From an uncultured Eubacteriales bacterium (GTDB lineage Bacteria; Bacillota_I; Bacilli_A; RF39; UBA660), in assembly GCA_905211265.1 (NCBI GenBank), contig CAJMAC010000021.1, positions 1 to 19,948 of the forward strand: a stretch of DNA of 19,948 nucleotides, in the 5' to 3' direction. The notes under the pieces were generated by a model. The model was not told where the DNA came from and did not search any database. It saw only the letters and a list, made by a program, of their open reading frames with translations. The position numbers and the translations under genes were made by a program. Numbering within the stretch: the stretch's first letter is position 1; each line of letters begins with the position of its first letter. Shown here in pieces: positions 1 through 7,699 of the stretch.

Positions 1-2
1 AG

Positions 3-872
3 AAAAATAATAATCAAGAAGAAAAGTTAACTAAAGTCGGAATTAACTGGTATCCTGGTCACATGGCCAAAACTAAAAGAGAAATAAGTGAAAAATTAGA
101 TTTAATAGATGTAGTATTCGAAGTAATTGATGCTAGAATACCATATTCATCTAAAAATAAAGATATAGACAAAATTATTAAAAATAAAAAAAGAGTACTT
201 ATTATGACAAAAATTGATATGTGTGATATAATTAATACGAATAAGTGGATTAAGTACTACGAAGAAAAAGGAATTAAAGTAATACCAGTAGATTTAATAA
301 ATAAGAAAAATATATCTGAAATATTTAAAGTTACTGAAGAGGTAAATAAAGAACTAAATGATAAAAGAAAAGAAAAAGGGCTAAAAGAAAGAAAGGTTAG
401 AATACTTATTTTAGGTATACCTAATGTAGGAAAATCTACTTTAATTAATACATTAGTAGGTAAAAAGGCTACAAATGTAGGTAATAAGCCTGGTATAACT
501 AGACATTTAGAATGGATTAGAATTAATAAAGATATAGAATTATTAGATACACCAGGTATATTATGGCCTAAATTAGATGATGATGCTATTGCTCATAACC
601 TAGCTGCAATGACTGCTATAAAAGAAGAAATATTAGATACTGAAGATATTGCTATTTATATAATTAATACAATGTTAAAATTATATAAAGAAAGTATTGT
701 AAATAGATACAACTTAACATCATATAATGATGTAGTTGAAGTCTTAGATATGATAGGTAAAAAAATAGGAGCAGTTAGAAATAATGAAACTGACTATGAA
801 AAAGTATATAGTGTTATTCTAAGAGATTTACGTGAAGGTTATTTAGGCAAAGTTACATTTGATAGATTATAA
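3..872 (+). CDS. rbgA: Ribosome biogenesis GTPase RbgA/YlqF (5' end outside window)
   Basis: Circularly permuted GTPase that acts in late assembly of the 50S ribosomal subunit. The G motifs run in permuted order. Counting from the ATG at 63, TKID (G4) is at residues 49-52, GIPNVGKST (G1/P-loop) at 118-126, GITRH (G2) at 144-148 and DTPG (G3) at 162-165, followed by the usual C-terminal helical domain. The ATG at 63 is internal: the frame is open to the left edge, and the codons before it read INWYPGH, the conserved N-terminus of this family (WFPGHM). About 14 further residues rich in Asn, Glu and Lys precede that motif, so the protein carries an N-terminal extension or starts just outside the window. 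It is the first gene of an operon with murC, whose RBS begins at its stop codon. Family assignment is very secure; only the start is unknown. Confidence 0.95.
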   Translation, partial: KNNNQEEKLTKVGINWYPGHMAKTKREISEKLDLIDVVFEVIDARIPYSSKNKDIDKIIKNKKRVLIMTKIDMCDIINTNKWIKYYEEKGIKVIPVDLINKKNISEIFKVTEEVNKELNDKRKEKGLKERKVRILILGIPNVGKSTLINTLVGKKATNVGNKPGITRHLEWIRINKDIELLDTPGILWPKLDDDAIAHNLAAMTAIKEEILDTEDIAIYIINTMLKLYKESIVNRYNLTSYNDVVEVLDMIGKKIGAVRNNETDYEKVYSVILRDLREGYLGKVTFDRL

Positions 873-885
873 AGGAGGAATATTT

Positions 886-2193
886 ATGTATTATTTTATT
901 GGAATTAAAGGTTCAGGAATGGCATCTCTTGCTACAATATTAAGTGATTTAGGTTATCAAGTCGAAGGATCAGATATTGAAAAACATTTCTTTACTGAGG
1001 AAGGTTTATTACAAAGAAATATTAAAATAAATAAATATGATGAATCTAATATTAAAGAAGGTTTAACTATAGTAAAAGGAGCAAGTATAAAAGAAGACAA
1101 TATCGAGTTAATTAAAGCAAGAAAGTTAAATCTAGAAATATTAGAGTATAACGAAATGGTTGGAAAATTAACTGATATGTTTAAAACAATATGCATATGT
1201 GGTTGTCATGGAAAAACTACTACTACTACTATGTTAGAGCAAGGATTAGGTTCAATATTAAAAATGAATTATTTAATCGGAGATGGAACAGGATATGCTA
1301 ATAAAGAAAATAAATTCTTTGCCTTAGAGTCTTGTGAATATCAAAGACATTTCTTAAAATATAATCCGTATTATACAATTATTACTAATGTTGATTTAGA
1401 TCATGTTGATTATTATAAAGATTTAGAAGATATAAAAGATGCATATAGTGAATTTGCTAATAAAACTAAGAAAATGGTAATTGCCTGTGGTGATGATCAA
1501 AATACAAGAGATTTAAAAATAAACAAAGATATAATATATTATGGAATAAATGATAATAATGATGTAATAGCAAAAAATATTTTGTATAAGGATAATGGTA
1601 CTAGTTTTGATGTAGTAATTAATAATAAATTATATTATCATTATGACTTACCTATATATGGCTTACATCAAGTATTAGATTTCTTATCAGTAGTAACTGT
1701 ATCCTACTTAGAAAATATAAAAGGAAATGTTTTACAAGAAAATTTAGCAAACTTTACTGGGGCTAAAAGAAGATTTCATATAACAAAAATAAATAATAAT
1801 ATTATTATTGATGACTACGCACATCATCCAAATGAAGTTAAAGCTACAATAAATTCAGTTAAACAAAAATATCCCAATAAAAAAATAGTAGTTATCTTTC
1901 AACCTCATACTTTCTCAAGAACAAAAGCATTTTATAAAGATTTTATAGAAATATTTAAAAAAGCAGATTATACTTATCTTTTAGATATCTTTCCTGCTAG
2001 AGAACGCCAAGAAGATTATCTTGATATAACAAGTAAAATTATTTGTGAAAAATTAGAAAATAGTGATATAATAAATATAAGTGATGCTAAAATATTAAGT
2101 AAATATGATAATACTTGCTTTGTATTTATGAGTCCAAATGATATTTCTAAATTAGAAGATGACTTAAAAGAATTACTTAAAAACAAGGAGTAG
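886..2193 (+). CDS. murC: UDP-N-acetylmuramate--L-alanine ligase MurC
   Basis: ATP-dependent cytoplasmic ligase that adds L-Ala to UDP-MurNAc, the first step of the peptidoglycan stem peptide. The start at 886 is chosen because AAAGGAGG (871-878) sits 7 nt upstream and the protein then begins MYYFIGIKGSGMASLA, the Bacillus-type MurC N-terminus; an in-frame ATG at 859 lies inside rbgA. The chain is 435 residues. It shows the Rossmann loop GIKGSGM (6-12), the ATP loop GCHGKTTTT (106-114), the central segment ESCEYQRHF followed by TNVDLDH (Bacilli MurC carry EACEYRRHF here), then GAKRRFH, DDYAHHPNE and QPHTFSRTKAF. The Thr normally found in GTHGKT is Cys. It follows rbgA and is closely followed by the WG-repeat membrane protein, apparently on one transcript. 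Confidence 0.95.
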   Translation: MYYFIGIKGSGMASLATILSDLGYQVEGSDIEKHFFTEEGLLQRNIKINKYDESNIKEGLTIVKGASIKEDNIELIKARKLNLEILEYNEMVGKLTDMFKTICICGCHGKTTTTTMLEQGLGSILKMNYLIGDGTGYANKENKFFALESCEYQRHFLKYNPYYTIITNVDLDHVDYYKDLEDIKDAYSEFANKTKKMVIACGDDQNTRDLKINKDIIYYGINDNNDVIAKNILYKDNGTSFDVVINNKLYYHYDLPIYGLHQVLDFLSVVTVSYLENIKGNVLQENLANFTGAKRRFHITKINNNIIIDDYAHHPNEVKATINSVKQKYPNKKIVVIFQPHTFSRTKAFYKDFIEIFKKADYTYLLDIFPARERQEDYLDITSKIICEKLENSDIINISDAKILSKYDNTCFVFMSPNDISKLEDDLKELLKNKE

Positions 2194-2196
2194 GTT

Positions 2197-3123
2197 ATGA
2201 AAATAAAAAAGAAAAAAGATGAGGGAATAATAAAGAAAGAAACTATCGGAGGAATAATAATAATATCATTACTTTTATTAGTATTAATTACCTATATGAT
2301 GTTTTATATGAATAATAAAAATAAACATAAAACAAATATTGACAAATTTATAGATAAATCAAGTAATTTAATTTATGTTATGGATGATAATACATTCATG
2401 AAAATAGATAAAACTAATAGTGAAATAGATACTAAAAAAGTAATAGGTAAATATAATTGTAAATTAGATGATTGTGATATATATGAAAATGCTATATTTA
2501 ATCCAATATATGATAATAAATTTATAGTTTTAAAAGAAAATAATAAAGTATTTATTTATGATTATAGATTAAATATTATAACAAGTGATTACTATGATGA
2601 AATAATAGATAAAAAAGATAATTACTTTATAGTTAAATCAAATAATCATACTTGTTTAATTGATATCGAAGGTAATAACTTAATACCATGTGATTATGAT
2701 GAAATAATTATTAATAGTAAATATAATAACTTAGTAAAAGTTAAACTAAATGATAAATATGGAATATATGATATAAAAAATAACTTATTATTAATAGATA
2801 CTTTGTATGAAGAATTAGACATAACAGATATTAATTATTATAAAGTATATAAAGATAATTTATGGTATGTAATAGATAAAAATAATAATATTATTACTAA
2901 TGGTTATAGTTATATATATCCATTTAATAAAGGCTTTATTGCCCTTATAGATAATAAATTAGAAATACTAAAATATTCACTTAATGAAGAATTATTAAAT
3001 GATACAATAATTGAAGTACAAGATAATAATTATAAAATATCACTTAATAATAGTATTTTAACTATTGAAACAGATAAAGTATATGAGTATGAAGTAAATA
3101 GAAATATATTAAAAGTAAAATAA
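2197..3123 (+). CDS. Membrane-anchored WG-repeat-like protein, function unknown
   Basis: A 308-residue protein with a Lys-rich N-terminus (1-16), one membrane segment at about residues 18-38 and a predicted extracytoplasmic remainder. The body contains degenerate repeats of WG (KWGYID) type: LIDIEGNNLIPCDYDEI, then KYGIYDIKNNLLLIDTLYEEL, then LWYVIDKNNNIITNGYSYI. Each gives a short beta-hairpin followed by an acidic or aromatic stretch. WG repeats are common in surface or exported proteins of Firmicutes, mostly without known function. The start at 2197 has AAGGAG overlapping the murC stop, so it is translated as the third gene of the rbgA-murC operon and is followed at once by a terminator. 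Linkage to murC suggests an envelope role, but that is inference from position only. Confidence 0.7.
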   Translation: MKIKKKKDEGIIKKETIGGIIIISLLLLVLITYMMFYMNNKNKHKTNIDKFIDKSSNLIYVMDDNTFMKIDKTNSEIDTKKVIGKYNCKLDDCDIYENAIFNPIYDNKFIVLKENNKVFIYDYRLNIITSDYYDEIIDKKDNYFIVKSNNHTCLIDIEGNNLIPCDYDEIIINSKYNNLVKVKLNDKYGIYDIKNNLLLIDTLYEELDITDINYYKVYKDNLWYVIDKNNNIITNGYSYIYPFNKGFIALIDNKLEILKYSLNEELLNDTIIEVQDNNYKISLNNSILTIETDKVYEYEVNRNILKVK

Positions 3124-3128
3124 GATTT

Positions 3129-3164
3129 AAGAATAGTCTTTAATTTAAAGATTATTCTTTTTTT
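3129..3164 (+). terminator. Rho-independent terminator of the rbgA-murC operon
   Basis: A 14-bp stem with one G-U pair (3129-3142 with 3146-3159) and a 3-nt loop runs directly into a T tract ending at 3164. It lies 6 nt after the stop of the WG-repeat gene. Confidence 0.85.
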
Positions 3165-3188
3165 CTACAAAAATAATAATTTTATTAG

Positions 3189-3196
3189 CATATAAT
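3189..3196 (+). promoter_or_regulatory. Candidate mother-cell sigma (E/K type) -10 element for spoIIP
   Basis: CATATAAT lies 18 nt before the spoIIP start. It is one base from the Bacillus sigma-E -10 consensus CATACAAT, and spoIIP is a sigma-E gene in B. subtilis. I cannot assign a convincing -35 element, and short AT-rich matches are common in this genome, so this is a candidate only. Confidence 0.35.
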
Positions 3197-3214
3197 TATT
3201 CTAGGTGAAGGATA

Positions 3215-4240
3215 ATGTTTAAAAGAAATAAAACAATGAATCTAAAAGGTAAAAAGAAAACAAGTAAATTTAAAATAATATTTTATTTAATAATAGTATA
3301 TCTATCATTTGCATATACATTTTATTATAGTATAAAATCTAGTAATACAATTACTAATAAAGAATTTATTAACTTAATATTATCCAAAGGTAATGCTAAT
3401 ATAACACATACATATAGTTTAATTAATATAGTAAATGATACAGTTAATTTCTTGTTCAATATTGATTTTAAAAGTCCTAGTACCATATTAAATAAAGAAC
3501 TTTTAGCAAGTGGAAAAAAGAATAATGAAATAGATATAATGCATGATGATGATTATAGTGATATGGAAGAATTAAAAAAAATAAGTTCTTACATTGAAGA
3601 TCCAAATCCTGTAGATATAAATAATCCAATAATATATATTTATAACTCGCATCAATTAGAAAATTATAGTAATAAATCATTAGATATTTATGGAATTACT
3701 CCCAATGTTCTTATGGCAAGTTATATTTTAAAAGAAAAACTAAATACCATGGGCTTATCCACAGTAGTAGAAACCACTAATCTAACAGATTTTTTAAATG
3801 CAAACGGTTGGAATCATGCTTCAAGTTATAAAGCAAGTAGACTACTCATTTTAAATAATAAAAGTAAATATAATACCTTAAAATATTTTATAGATATCCA
3901 TAGAGATTCCGTTAGTAAAGAAGTAGCAACCATTAATATCAATAATAAAAATTATGCTAGAATTCTTTTCGTCGTAGGACTAGAACATGATAATTATCAA
4001 AAGAATTTAGATAACATGAATGCCTTAAATAAACTATGTGAAAAATATTATCCAGGATTAAGTAGAGGAATATACAAAAAAAGTGGACCAGGAGTAAATG
4101 GTATATATAACCAAGACATAAATGAATTTACAATGTTAATTGAAGTAGGAAGTTATACAAATACCATTGATGAAGTATTTAATACCATTGAAGCTCTATC
4201 TAATATTTTATATAAATATATCAAAGGAGAGAATATATGA
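3215..4240 (+). CDS. spoIIP: Stage II sporulation protein P (SpoIIP), amidase/endopeptidase
   Basis: SpoIIP is the amidase and endopeptidase that works with SpoIID and SpoIIM to degrade septal peptidoglycan during engulfment of the forespore. The 341-residue chain has a basic N-terminus, one membrane segment at about 20-40 and a variable linker to about 135. The C-terminal hydrolase domain then shows the zinc and catalytic motifs of the family: YNSHQLENY (His146; family YHTHxxE), DIHRDS (228-232) and MLIEVGS (Glu310). The length is in the family range. The start at 3215 is supported by AGGTGAAGG at 3203-3211. It overlaps the next gene by 4 nt (ATGA), indicating translational coupling. B. subtilis spoIIP lies between gpr and yqxA; no gpr is present here. 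Confidence 0.92.
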   Translation: MFKRNKTMNLKGKKKTSKFKIIFYLIIVYLSFAYTFYYSIKSSNTITNKEFINLILSKGNANITHTYSLINIVNDTVNFLFNIDFKSPSTILNKELLASGKKNNEIDIMHDDDYSDMEELKKISSYIEDPNPVDINNPIIYIYNSHQLENYSNKSLDIYGITPNVLMASYILKEKLNTMGLSTVVETTNLTDFLNANGWNHASSYKASRLLILNNKSKYNTLKYFIDIHRDSVSKEVATININNKNYARILFVVGLEHDNYQKNLDNMNALNKLCEKYYPGLSRGIYKKSGPGVNGIYNQDINEFTMLIEVGSYTNTIDEVFNTIEALSNILYKYIKGENI

Positions 4241-4557
4241 AAATATCTAAAATATTATTAATACTTATTTGTTTTTCGTTCGTAGTATCATACATAATTT
4301 ATCAAACAGGCTACTATGAATATAAACTACAAAATAGAGCAGTCTTAACCAAAGAACAAATGGAACAATTTGAAACAGATGTTAACGAGGGAAAAGATGT
4401 AACCCTAAATGATTACTTAATAGATAACCATGTAGATTATTCAAATAAACTAACTAATATTACAGTTAAAGTAAATAATAGAGTAAATAAATATATTAAA
4501 AAATCTATCGAAGGAGTATTTAAATTACTAAATAAATTTGTTCAAGATAACGAATAA
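4237..4557 (+). CDS. Small membrane protein coupled to SpoIIP, unknown function
   Basis: A 106-residue protein that I do not recognise by sequence. It has an N-terminal membrane segment (about residues 4-22, ILLILICFSFVVSYIIY), an acidic central part (TKEQMEQFETDVNEGKD) and an amphipathic helical C-terminus (NRVNKYIKKSIEGVFKLLNKF). The start ATG overlaps the spoIIP stop (ATGA), with AAAGGAG at 4224-4230 inside spoIIP, so the two are translated together. In B. subtilis spoIIP is followed by yqxA, a small membrane protein of similar size (DUF3679). This gene may be a positional equivalent, but I cannot show homology by eye. A role in engulfment is inference from coupling alone. Confidence 0.7.
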   Translation: MKISKILLILICFSFVVSYIIYQTGYYEYKLQNRAVLTKEQMEQFETDVNEGKDVTLNDYLIDNHVDYSNKLTNITVKVNNRVNKYIKKSIEGVFKLLNKFVQDNE

Positions 4558-4560
4558 AAA

Positions 4561-4586
4561 AATAAATAGCACAATTACTATTTATT
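4561..4586 (-). terminator. Terminator of the rodA-family gene
   Basis: On the minus strand a 9-bp stem (4578-4586 with 4561-4569) encloses an 8-nt loop and continues into a T7 run and further T-rich sequence toward 4551. The rodA stop codon (4578-4580) lies inside the stem. The plus-strand side has no T run, so the hairpin serves the minus-strand gene. Confidence 0.65.
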
Positions 4587-5711
4587 CGTAAATCTTAAAC
4601 TTTCATTAGAAACATTAAATATAATTCCTAAAAGTATCATATAAGACAAAAGAGAACTACCACCATAACTAATAAAAGGTAATGTTATTCCCATAATAGG
4701 AAGCAATCCAATAGTCATAGAAATATTATATATTTGTTGAAATATCAATACTGCAAGTATTCCTCCAATTGCATATTTATCTGGATAATTAGTAGTTTTA
4801 TTAACGGTAGTAATTAATGTTATATCAAAAAAAGTAATTAACATAATTAAAAAAATCGAACCAAATAAACCAAAATTTGAAGAAAATACCGCAAAAATAA
4901 AGTCAGTTTGCATCTCAGGAAAATATATTGGAGTATGATTAAATCCATGTCCAAATAAACCAGCTGATCCAATCGCAGTCATTGAATTAGTTAACTGTAA
5001 TCCTGTACTATTAGACCAATTTAATATTCTATCCATTCTATAAAAGAAACTTGTACCAAATAATTTAATAAATAAATCTCTATCTAAGAAATATATACCT
5101 AAAATAGAACCAATTAAAGTAATAATAGTAAGTATTGTTATAACAAACCATCTTTTTCTAAAACCACCCACAAATAACATAGTAATAGTGATTATTAAAT
5201 ACATTATTACTGCCCCAGTATCAGGTTCAACATAAGTTAAAATTGATGGAATAAGTAATAAAACTAATACTTTTAATATAAACTTTAATTCATCACTAAC
5301 TTCAGGATTATCATATTCTTCATTAAAATCATTTATCATTCTAGATAAAGTAATTATCCAAAATACTTTCATAAACTCACTAGGTTGTATACTTCCAATA
5401 TATGGAATAATAAACCAACATCTAGCATTATTAATAGGTTTACCTAAAAATAAAACTAATATAAGTAAAATAACACCTACAATATAAAAAATATAAGCAT
5501 TATTGTATAAAAATTTATTACCTATCATCATCATTAAATATGCTATAGCAAGTCCAAGTGAGTACCAAAGAATTTGCTTTAACCATAAATTAGAAAAATC
5601 ACTAGGAAGTAACTTTCTAGTAGAGTATATAGAAATTACACTTATTATTAAAAATAATATTATTGGTATAAGAATAGATTTTTCTATTTTAAATTTAGAT
5701 ATATTTTTTAT
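4578..5711 (-). CDS. rodA: RodA/FtsW/SpoVE-family peptidoglycan polymerase (apparent ATA start)
   Basis: SEDS-family integral membrane glycosyltransferase that polymerises lipid II. Recognisable segments are IQPSEFMK, VEPDTGAVIMYL, AIGSAGLFGHG, FPEMQTDFIFAVF and LPFISYGGSSLLSYM near the C-terminus, with about ten membrane helices. The usual acidic GEE after DFIFAV is SSNFG, so it is a divergent member. The first in-frame ATG (5532-5534) would remove the first two helices. The frame stays open upstream to a TAG at 5727-5729 and encodes a good N-terminus (KSILIPIILFLIISV, then WLKQILWYSLGLAIAYL). No ATG, GTG, TTG or CTG occurs there, but GTGGTGAT ends 3 nt before ATA AAA (5709-5711), the same GGTG-N5-start spacing as ung. 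With ATA the product is 377 residues, normal for RodA. RodA rather than FtsW or SpoVE is a preference, not proven. Confidence 0.85.
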   Translation of the reverse strand: MKNISKFKIEKSILIPIILFLIISVISIYSTRKLLPSDFSNLWLKQILWYSLGLAIAYLMMMIGNKFLYNNAYIFYIVGVILLILVLFLGKPINNARCWFIIPYIGSIQPSEFMKVFWIITLSRMINDFNEEYDNPEVSDELKFILKVLVLLLIPSILTYVEPDTGAVIMYLIITITMLFVGGFRKRWFVITILTIITLIGSILGIYFLDRDLFIKLFGTSFFYRMDRILNWSNSTGLQLTNSMTAIGSAGLFGHGFNHTPIYFPEMQTDFIFAVFSSNFGLFGSIFLIMLITFFDITLITTVNKTTNYPDKYAIGGILAVLIFQQIYNISMTIGLLPIMGITLPFISYGGSSLLSYMILLGIIFNVSNESLRFTNK

Positions 5712-5773
5712 GTTATCACCACATTTCTATTAATTATTTTACCACATTTTAGTAATTTAATAAATATATTTTT

Positions 5774-5781
5774 CATATATT
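5774..5781 (+). promoter_or_regulatory. Candidate sigma-E/K -10 element for the 106-residue unknown
   Basis: CATATATT, preceded by a run of T, lies 16 nt before the start at 5798. The sequence and spacing resemble the candidates before spoIIP (18 nt) and gerQ (19 nt). A housekeeping -10 (TATATT within the same bases) is an equally possible reading. Confidence 0.25.
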
Positions 5782-5797
5782 ATATTAGAGGTGTTTT

Positions 5798-6118
5798 ATG
5801 AGTAAAGATTTACCTAAAATGTATGCAGTTAATTTTAATAAAGAAATAAAAAATAATGAAGAAGTATTTTCAACCCTAGATAGAAGTCCTAAAAAAGAAA
5901 TAATTAGAAATAATCCTAAAAATGATAGATTTACTATCGAACAAAAAATATTTAATATCTTTAATGCTAAAGACTACATCTATAAAGCAGATGTAACAAT
6001 TTTAACAGATAATGAAGTATTAAAGAAAAGAATTGTAGGCAAAAATAATAATAATTTAATTACTATGGATAACGAATACATACCAATAGATAAAATAAGA
6101 GATATTTATAAAAGTTAA
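5798..6118 (+). CDS. Hypothetical soluble protein, 106 residues
   Basis: Not recognised. The N-terminal half is polar and Asn/Lys-rich with little hydrophobic content. The C-terminal half (IYKADVTILTDNEVLKKRIVG, then LITMDNEYIPIDKIRDIYK) alternates short beta strands and looks like a small all-beta barrel or OB/Sm-like domain, by eye only. There is no signal peptide or membrane segment. The start has GAGGTG ending 7 nt upstream. It stands alone between the divergent rodA-family gene and its own terminator, whose stem contains the TAA stop. The upstream CATATATT hints at possible expression in sporulation, unproven. Confidence 0.6.
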   Translation: MSKDLPKMYAVNFNKEIKNNEEVFSTLDRSPKKEIIRNNPKNDRFTIEQKIFNIFNAKDYIYKADVTILTDNEVLKKRIVGKNNNNLITMDNEYIPIDKIRDIYKS

Positions 6119-6141
6119 CTACTTAATGTAGTTATTTTTTT
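6116..6141 (+). terminator. Rho-independent terminator overlapping the stop codon
   Basis: TAACTAC (6116-6122), loop TTAAT, GTAGTTA (6128-6134), then seven T. The TAA stop of the preceding gene is the first three bases of the stem. Confidence 0.8.
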
Positions 6142-6204
6142 GAAACAAAAAAATGTTCATTTTAACAAAAAATATGTTATTATATATTCAAGGAAGTTGA
6201 TAAA

Positions 6205-6858
6205 ATGAAAGAAATAAATATTGATAATTTACCTAGAAAAAAGACATATGAATGGTTTAGAAAGTTTGATTATTCAACATATGGAGTAAGTGTTAAAATA
6301 GATGTTACTAACTTAGTTAAACATTGTAAAGAAAATAAAGAATCTTTCTTTATAGATATGCTTTGTATAATGGTTAATGCATTAAATAGTGTTAAAGAAT
6401 TAAAAATGAGACTTTATAATGGTAAGCCTGTTATATATGATGATATAAATCCAGCGATAACAGTAATGACAAATAATGAAGTATTTGAAAACGTTCGATT
6501 TAAAAATTATCATAACTTTAAAGAGTTTTATAAAGTAGCAAGAAAATTAATTGATGAAGCTAAAAATGAAGATAAATTAAATAATAATAATTATAATCCT
6601 GATAAAATAATGGATGAATATTATATAACATGTTTACCATGGATAGATTTTACTGATGTAACTCATCCTTATCCAAGTGATATAGATAATCAAACTATAC
6701 CTAGAATATGTTGGGGAAGGTATACATTAAATAATGATAAATATGAAATGATGTTAAATATAAGTGTTAGTCATATTTTTGTAGATGGCTTACACTTATC
6801 AAAAGTATTTAATAAAGTAAATGAATTATTAGATGATGCAGAAGATATTTTAAAATAA
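6205..6858 (+). CDS. Chloramphenicol O-acetyltransferase family protein (type A-like)
   Basis: A 217-residue member of the trimeric acetyl-CoA-dependent chloramphenicol acetyltransferase family. It shows the N-terminal strand/helix region RKKTYEWFRKFDYSTYGVSV, the central segment CLPWIDFTDVTHP (CAT enzymes have a PW.sFts motif here) and the C-terminal catalytic motif SVSHIFVDGLH, with His190 as catalytic base and Asp194 as its structural partner (usual motif HHAVCDGxH). The first His of the usual HH pair is Ser. Length matches the family (about 215-220). It lies alone between two terminators, and nothing around it suggests a mobile element, so it looks like a resident chromosomal homologue. 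Whether it acetylates chloramphenicol or another acceptor cannot be read from the sequence. Confidence 0.85.
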   Translation: MKEINIDNLPRKKTYEWFRKFDYSTYGVSVKIDVTNLVKHCKENKESFFIDMLCIMVNALNSVKELKMRLYNGKPVIYDDINPAITVMTNNEVFENVRFKNYHNFKEFYKVARKLIDEAKNEDKLNNNNYNPDKIMDEYYITCLPWIDFTDVTHPYPSDIDNQTIPRICWGRYTLNNDKYEMMLNISVSHIFVDGLHLSKVFNKVNELLDDAEDILK

Positions 6859-6895
6859 AAATTATAGATATTGTAATTATATTTATAATTTTTTT
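6857..6895 (+). terminator. AT-only terminator after the CAT-like gene
   Basis: AAAAATTATA (6857-6866) pairs with TATAATTTTT (6884-6893) across a 17-nt loop, followed by T to 6895. The stem is entirely A-T, hence moderate confidence. Confidence 0.5.
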
Positions 6896-6948
6896 CTTTT
6901 ACAAGTAAAAGCTATATATAAATAATTATTGCACTTTTGCACATAGGT

Positions 6949-7020
6949 AATGCATGCTTGATACAATTTTCACCAAAATGCATTTTTTTTATAAAAAAAG
7001 AAGTACTTTGCATTTTTTTT
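6949..7020 (+). promoter_or_regulatory. Leader with two mutually exclusive hairpins, each ending in T8 (attenuator-like)
   Basis: AATGCAT (6949-6955) can pair with ATGCATT at 6978-6984, giving a stem followed by a T run. Alternatively AAAATGCA (6976-6983) can pair with TGCATTTT at 7009-7016, again followed by T. Both use the same central TGCAT, so they exclude each other. A weak TTTACA (6898-6903) / AATAAT (6921-6926) pair with 17-bp spacing lies upstream. The 6859-7135 gap holds no other gene; two tiny overlapping ORFs (ATG at 7044, five codons with stop; ATG at 7055, five codons with stop) are present but may be chance. Confidence 0.3.
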
Positions 7021-7135
7021 TAGAATAATGTATATGAAGGGAGATGAAAATATCATGACATGGACTTAACTTAAAATAATTTAACTACAATTTAACTAAA
7101 GAATAAGATGGGTAACTAATAAGGGAGGAAATATT

Positions 7136-7672
7136 ATGAGTAAGAAAAAAGACAAGAGAAAAAAGAAGAAAAATAAAACTGTTATAAGAGATAACGAATC
7201 ATATTTAAAAAGAGAACCTAGAGTAGGACAACTAAACACTCAAAAAATAGTACAAGCACTATATTATAGTCAAGACAAAACACTCGTAAAGTATATTATG
7301 ACTATTTTAAATCTACCTATTATTAATTATGAAAAAGCTAAATTAACTAGGATAAGTAAATATATATTACCTGGTATGGCAATATATAACTTTGTAATTA
7401 ATGATATGTATATTATAGGCTTAGTAGTTAATGATACTAATAGTTATTTTGTGGATAATTGTTGTTATGATTTTTTTGAAAAATCTGCAAAACTATATTT
7501 AAGTAAAATGAATAGAAATAGTGATGAATATATAAAATTTTATTTACAATTAAATGTAAATGATTATAGAAAAGATAGTAAATTAGAAGAATTTTACCTT
7601 GAAAAAGATAACTTTGTTATTATTAAAAATTTAGTAAAATTTAGAGAATTATATTATAAGACGAATAAATAA
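7136..7672 (+). CDS. Hypothetical protein with Lys-rich N-terminus
   Basis: A 178-residue protein I do not recognise. The first 14 residues are almost entirely Lys, Arg, Ser and Asp (MSKKKDKRKKKKNK), suggesting nucleic-acid or membrane-surface contact. The rest alternates helices and hydrophobic strands (ILPGMAIYNFVINDMYIIGLVV) without clear membrane segments and contains a CC pair (DNCCYDFF). The start has a strong RBS, AGGGAGG (7122-7128). It follows a 277-nt leader with possible attenuator structure and is followed by the GC-rich island upstream of smpB. No function is proposed. Confidence 0.6.
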   Translation: MSKKKDKRKKKKNKTVIRDNESYLKREPRVGQLNTQKIVQALYYSQDKTLVKYIMTILNLPIINYEKAKLTRISKYILPGMAIYNFVINDMYIIGLVVNDTNSYFVDNCCYDFFEKSAKLYLSKMNRNSDEYIKFYLQLNVNDYRKDSKLEEFYLEKDNFVIIKNLVKFRELYYKTNK

Positions 7673-7699
7673 TAAATAAGAAAAAAATAAAATTTTTTA

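Noticed and set aside
957..1196. Minus-strand ORF within murC
   Set aside because: Antisense shadow of well conserved MurC coding sequence.
5503..5733. Plus-strand ORF of 76 codons opposite the rodA-family N-terminus
   Set aside because: The opposite strand carries the clear RodA N-terminal helices; the plus-strand product has no RBS or family resemblance.
6162..6188. TTAACA / TATATT as the promoter of the CAT-like gene
   Set aside because: The spacer is only 15 bp and the start site would fall inside the RBS, so the fit is poor.
7044..7069. Two overlapping micro-ORFs (MKIS and MTWT) as a leader peptide
   Set aside because: They are too short, lack repeated regulatory codons, and the first has no proper RBS spacing; not listed as genes.
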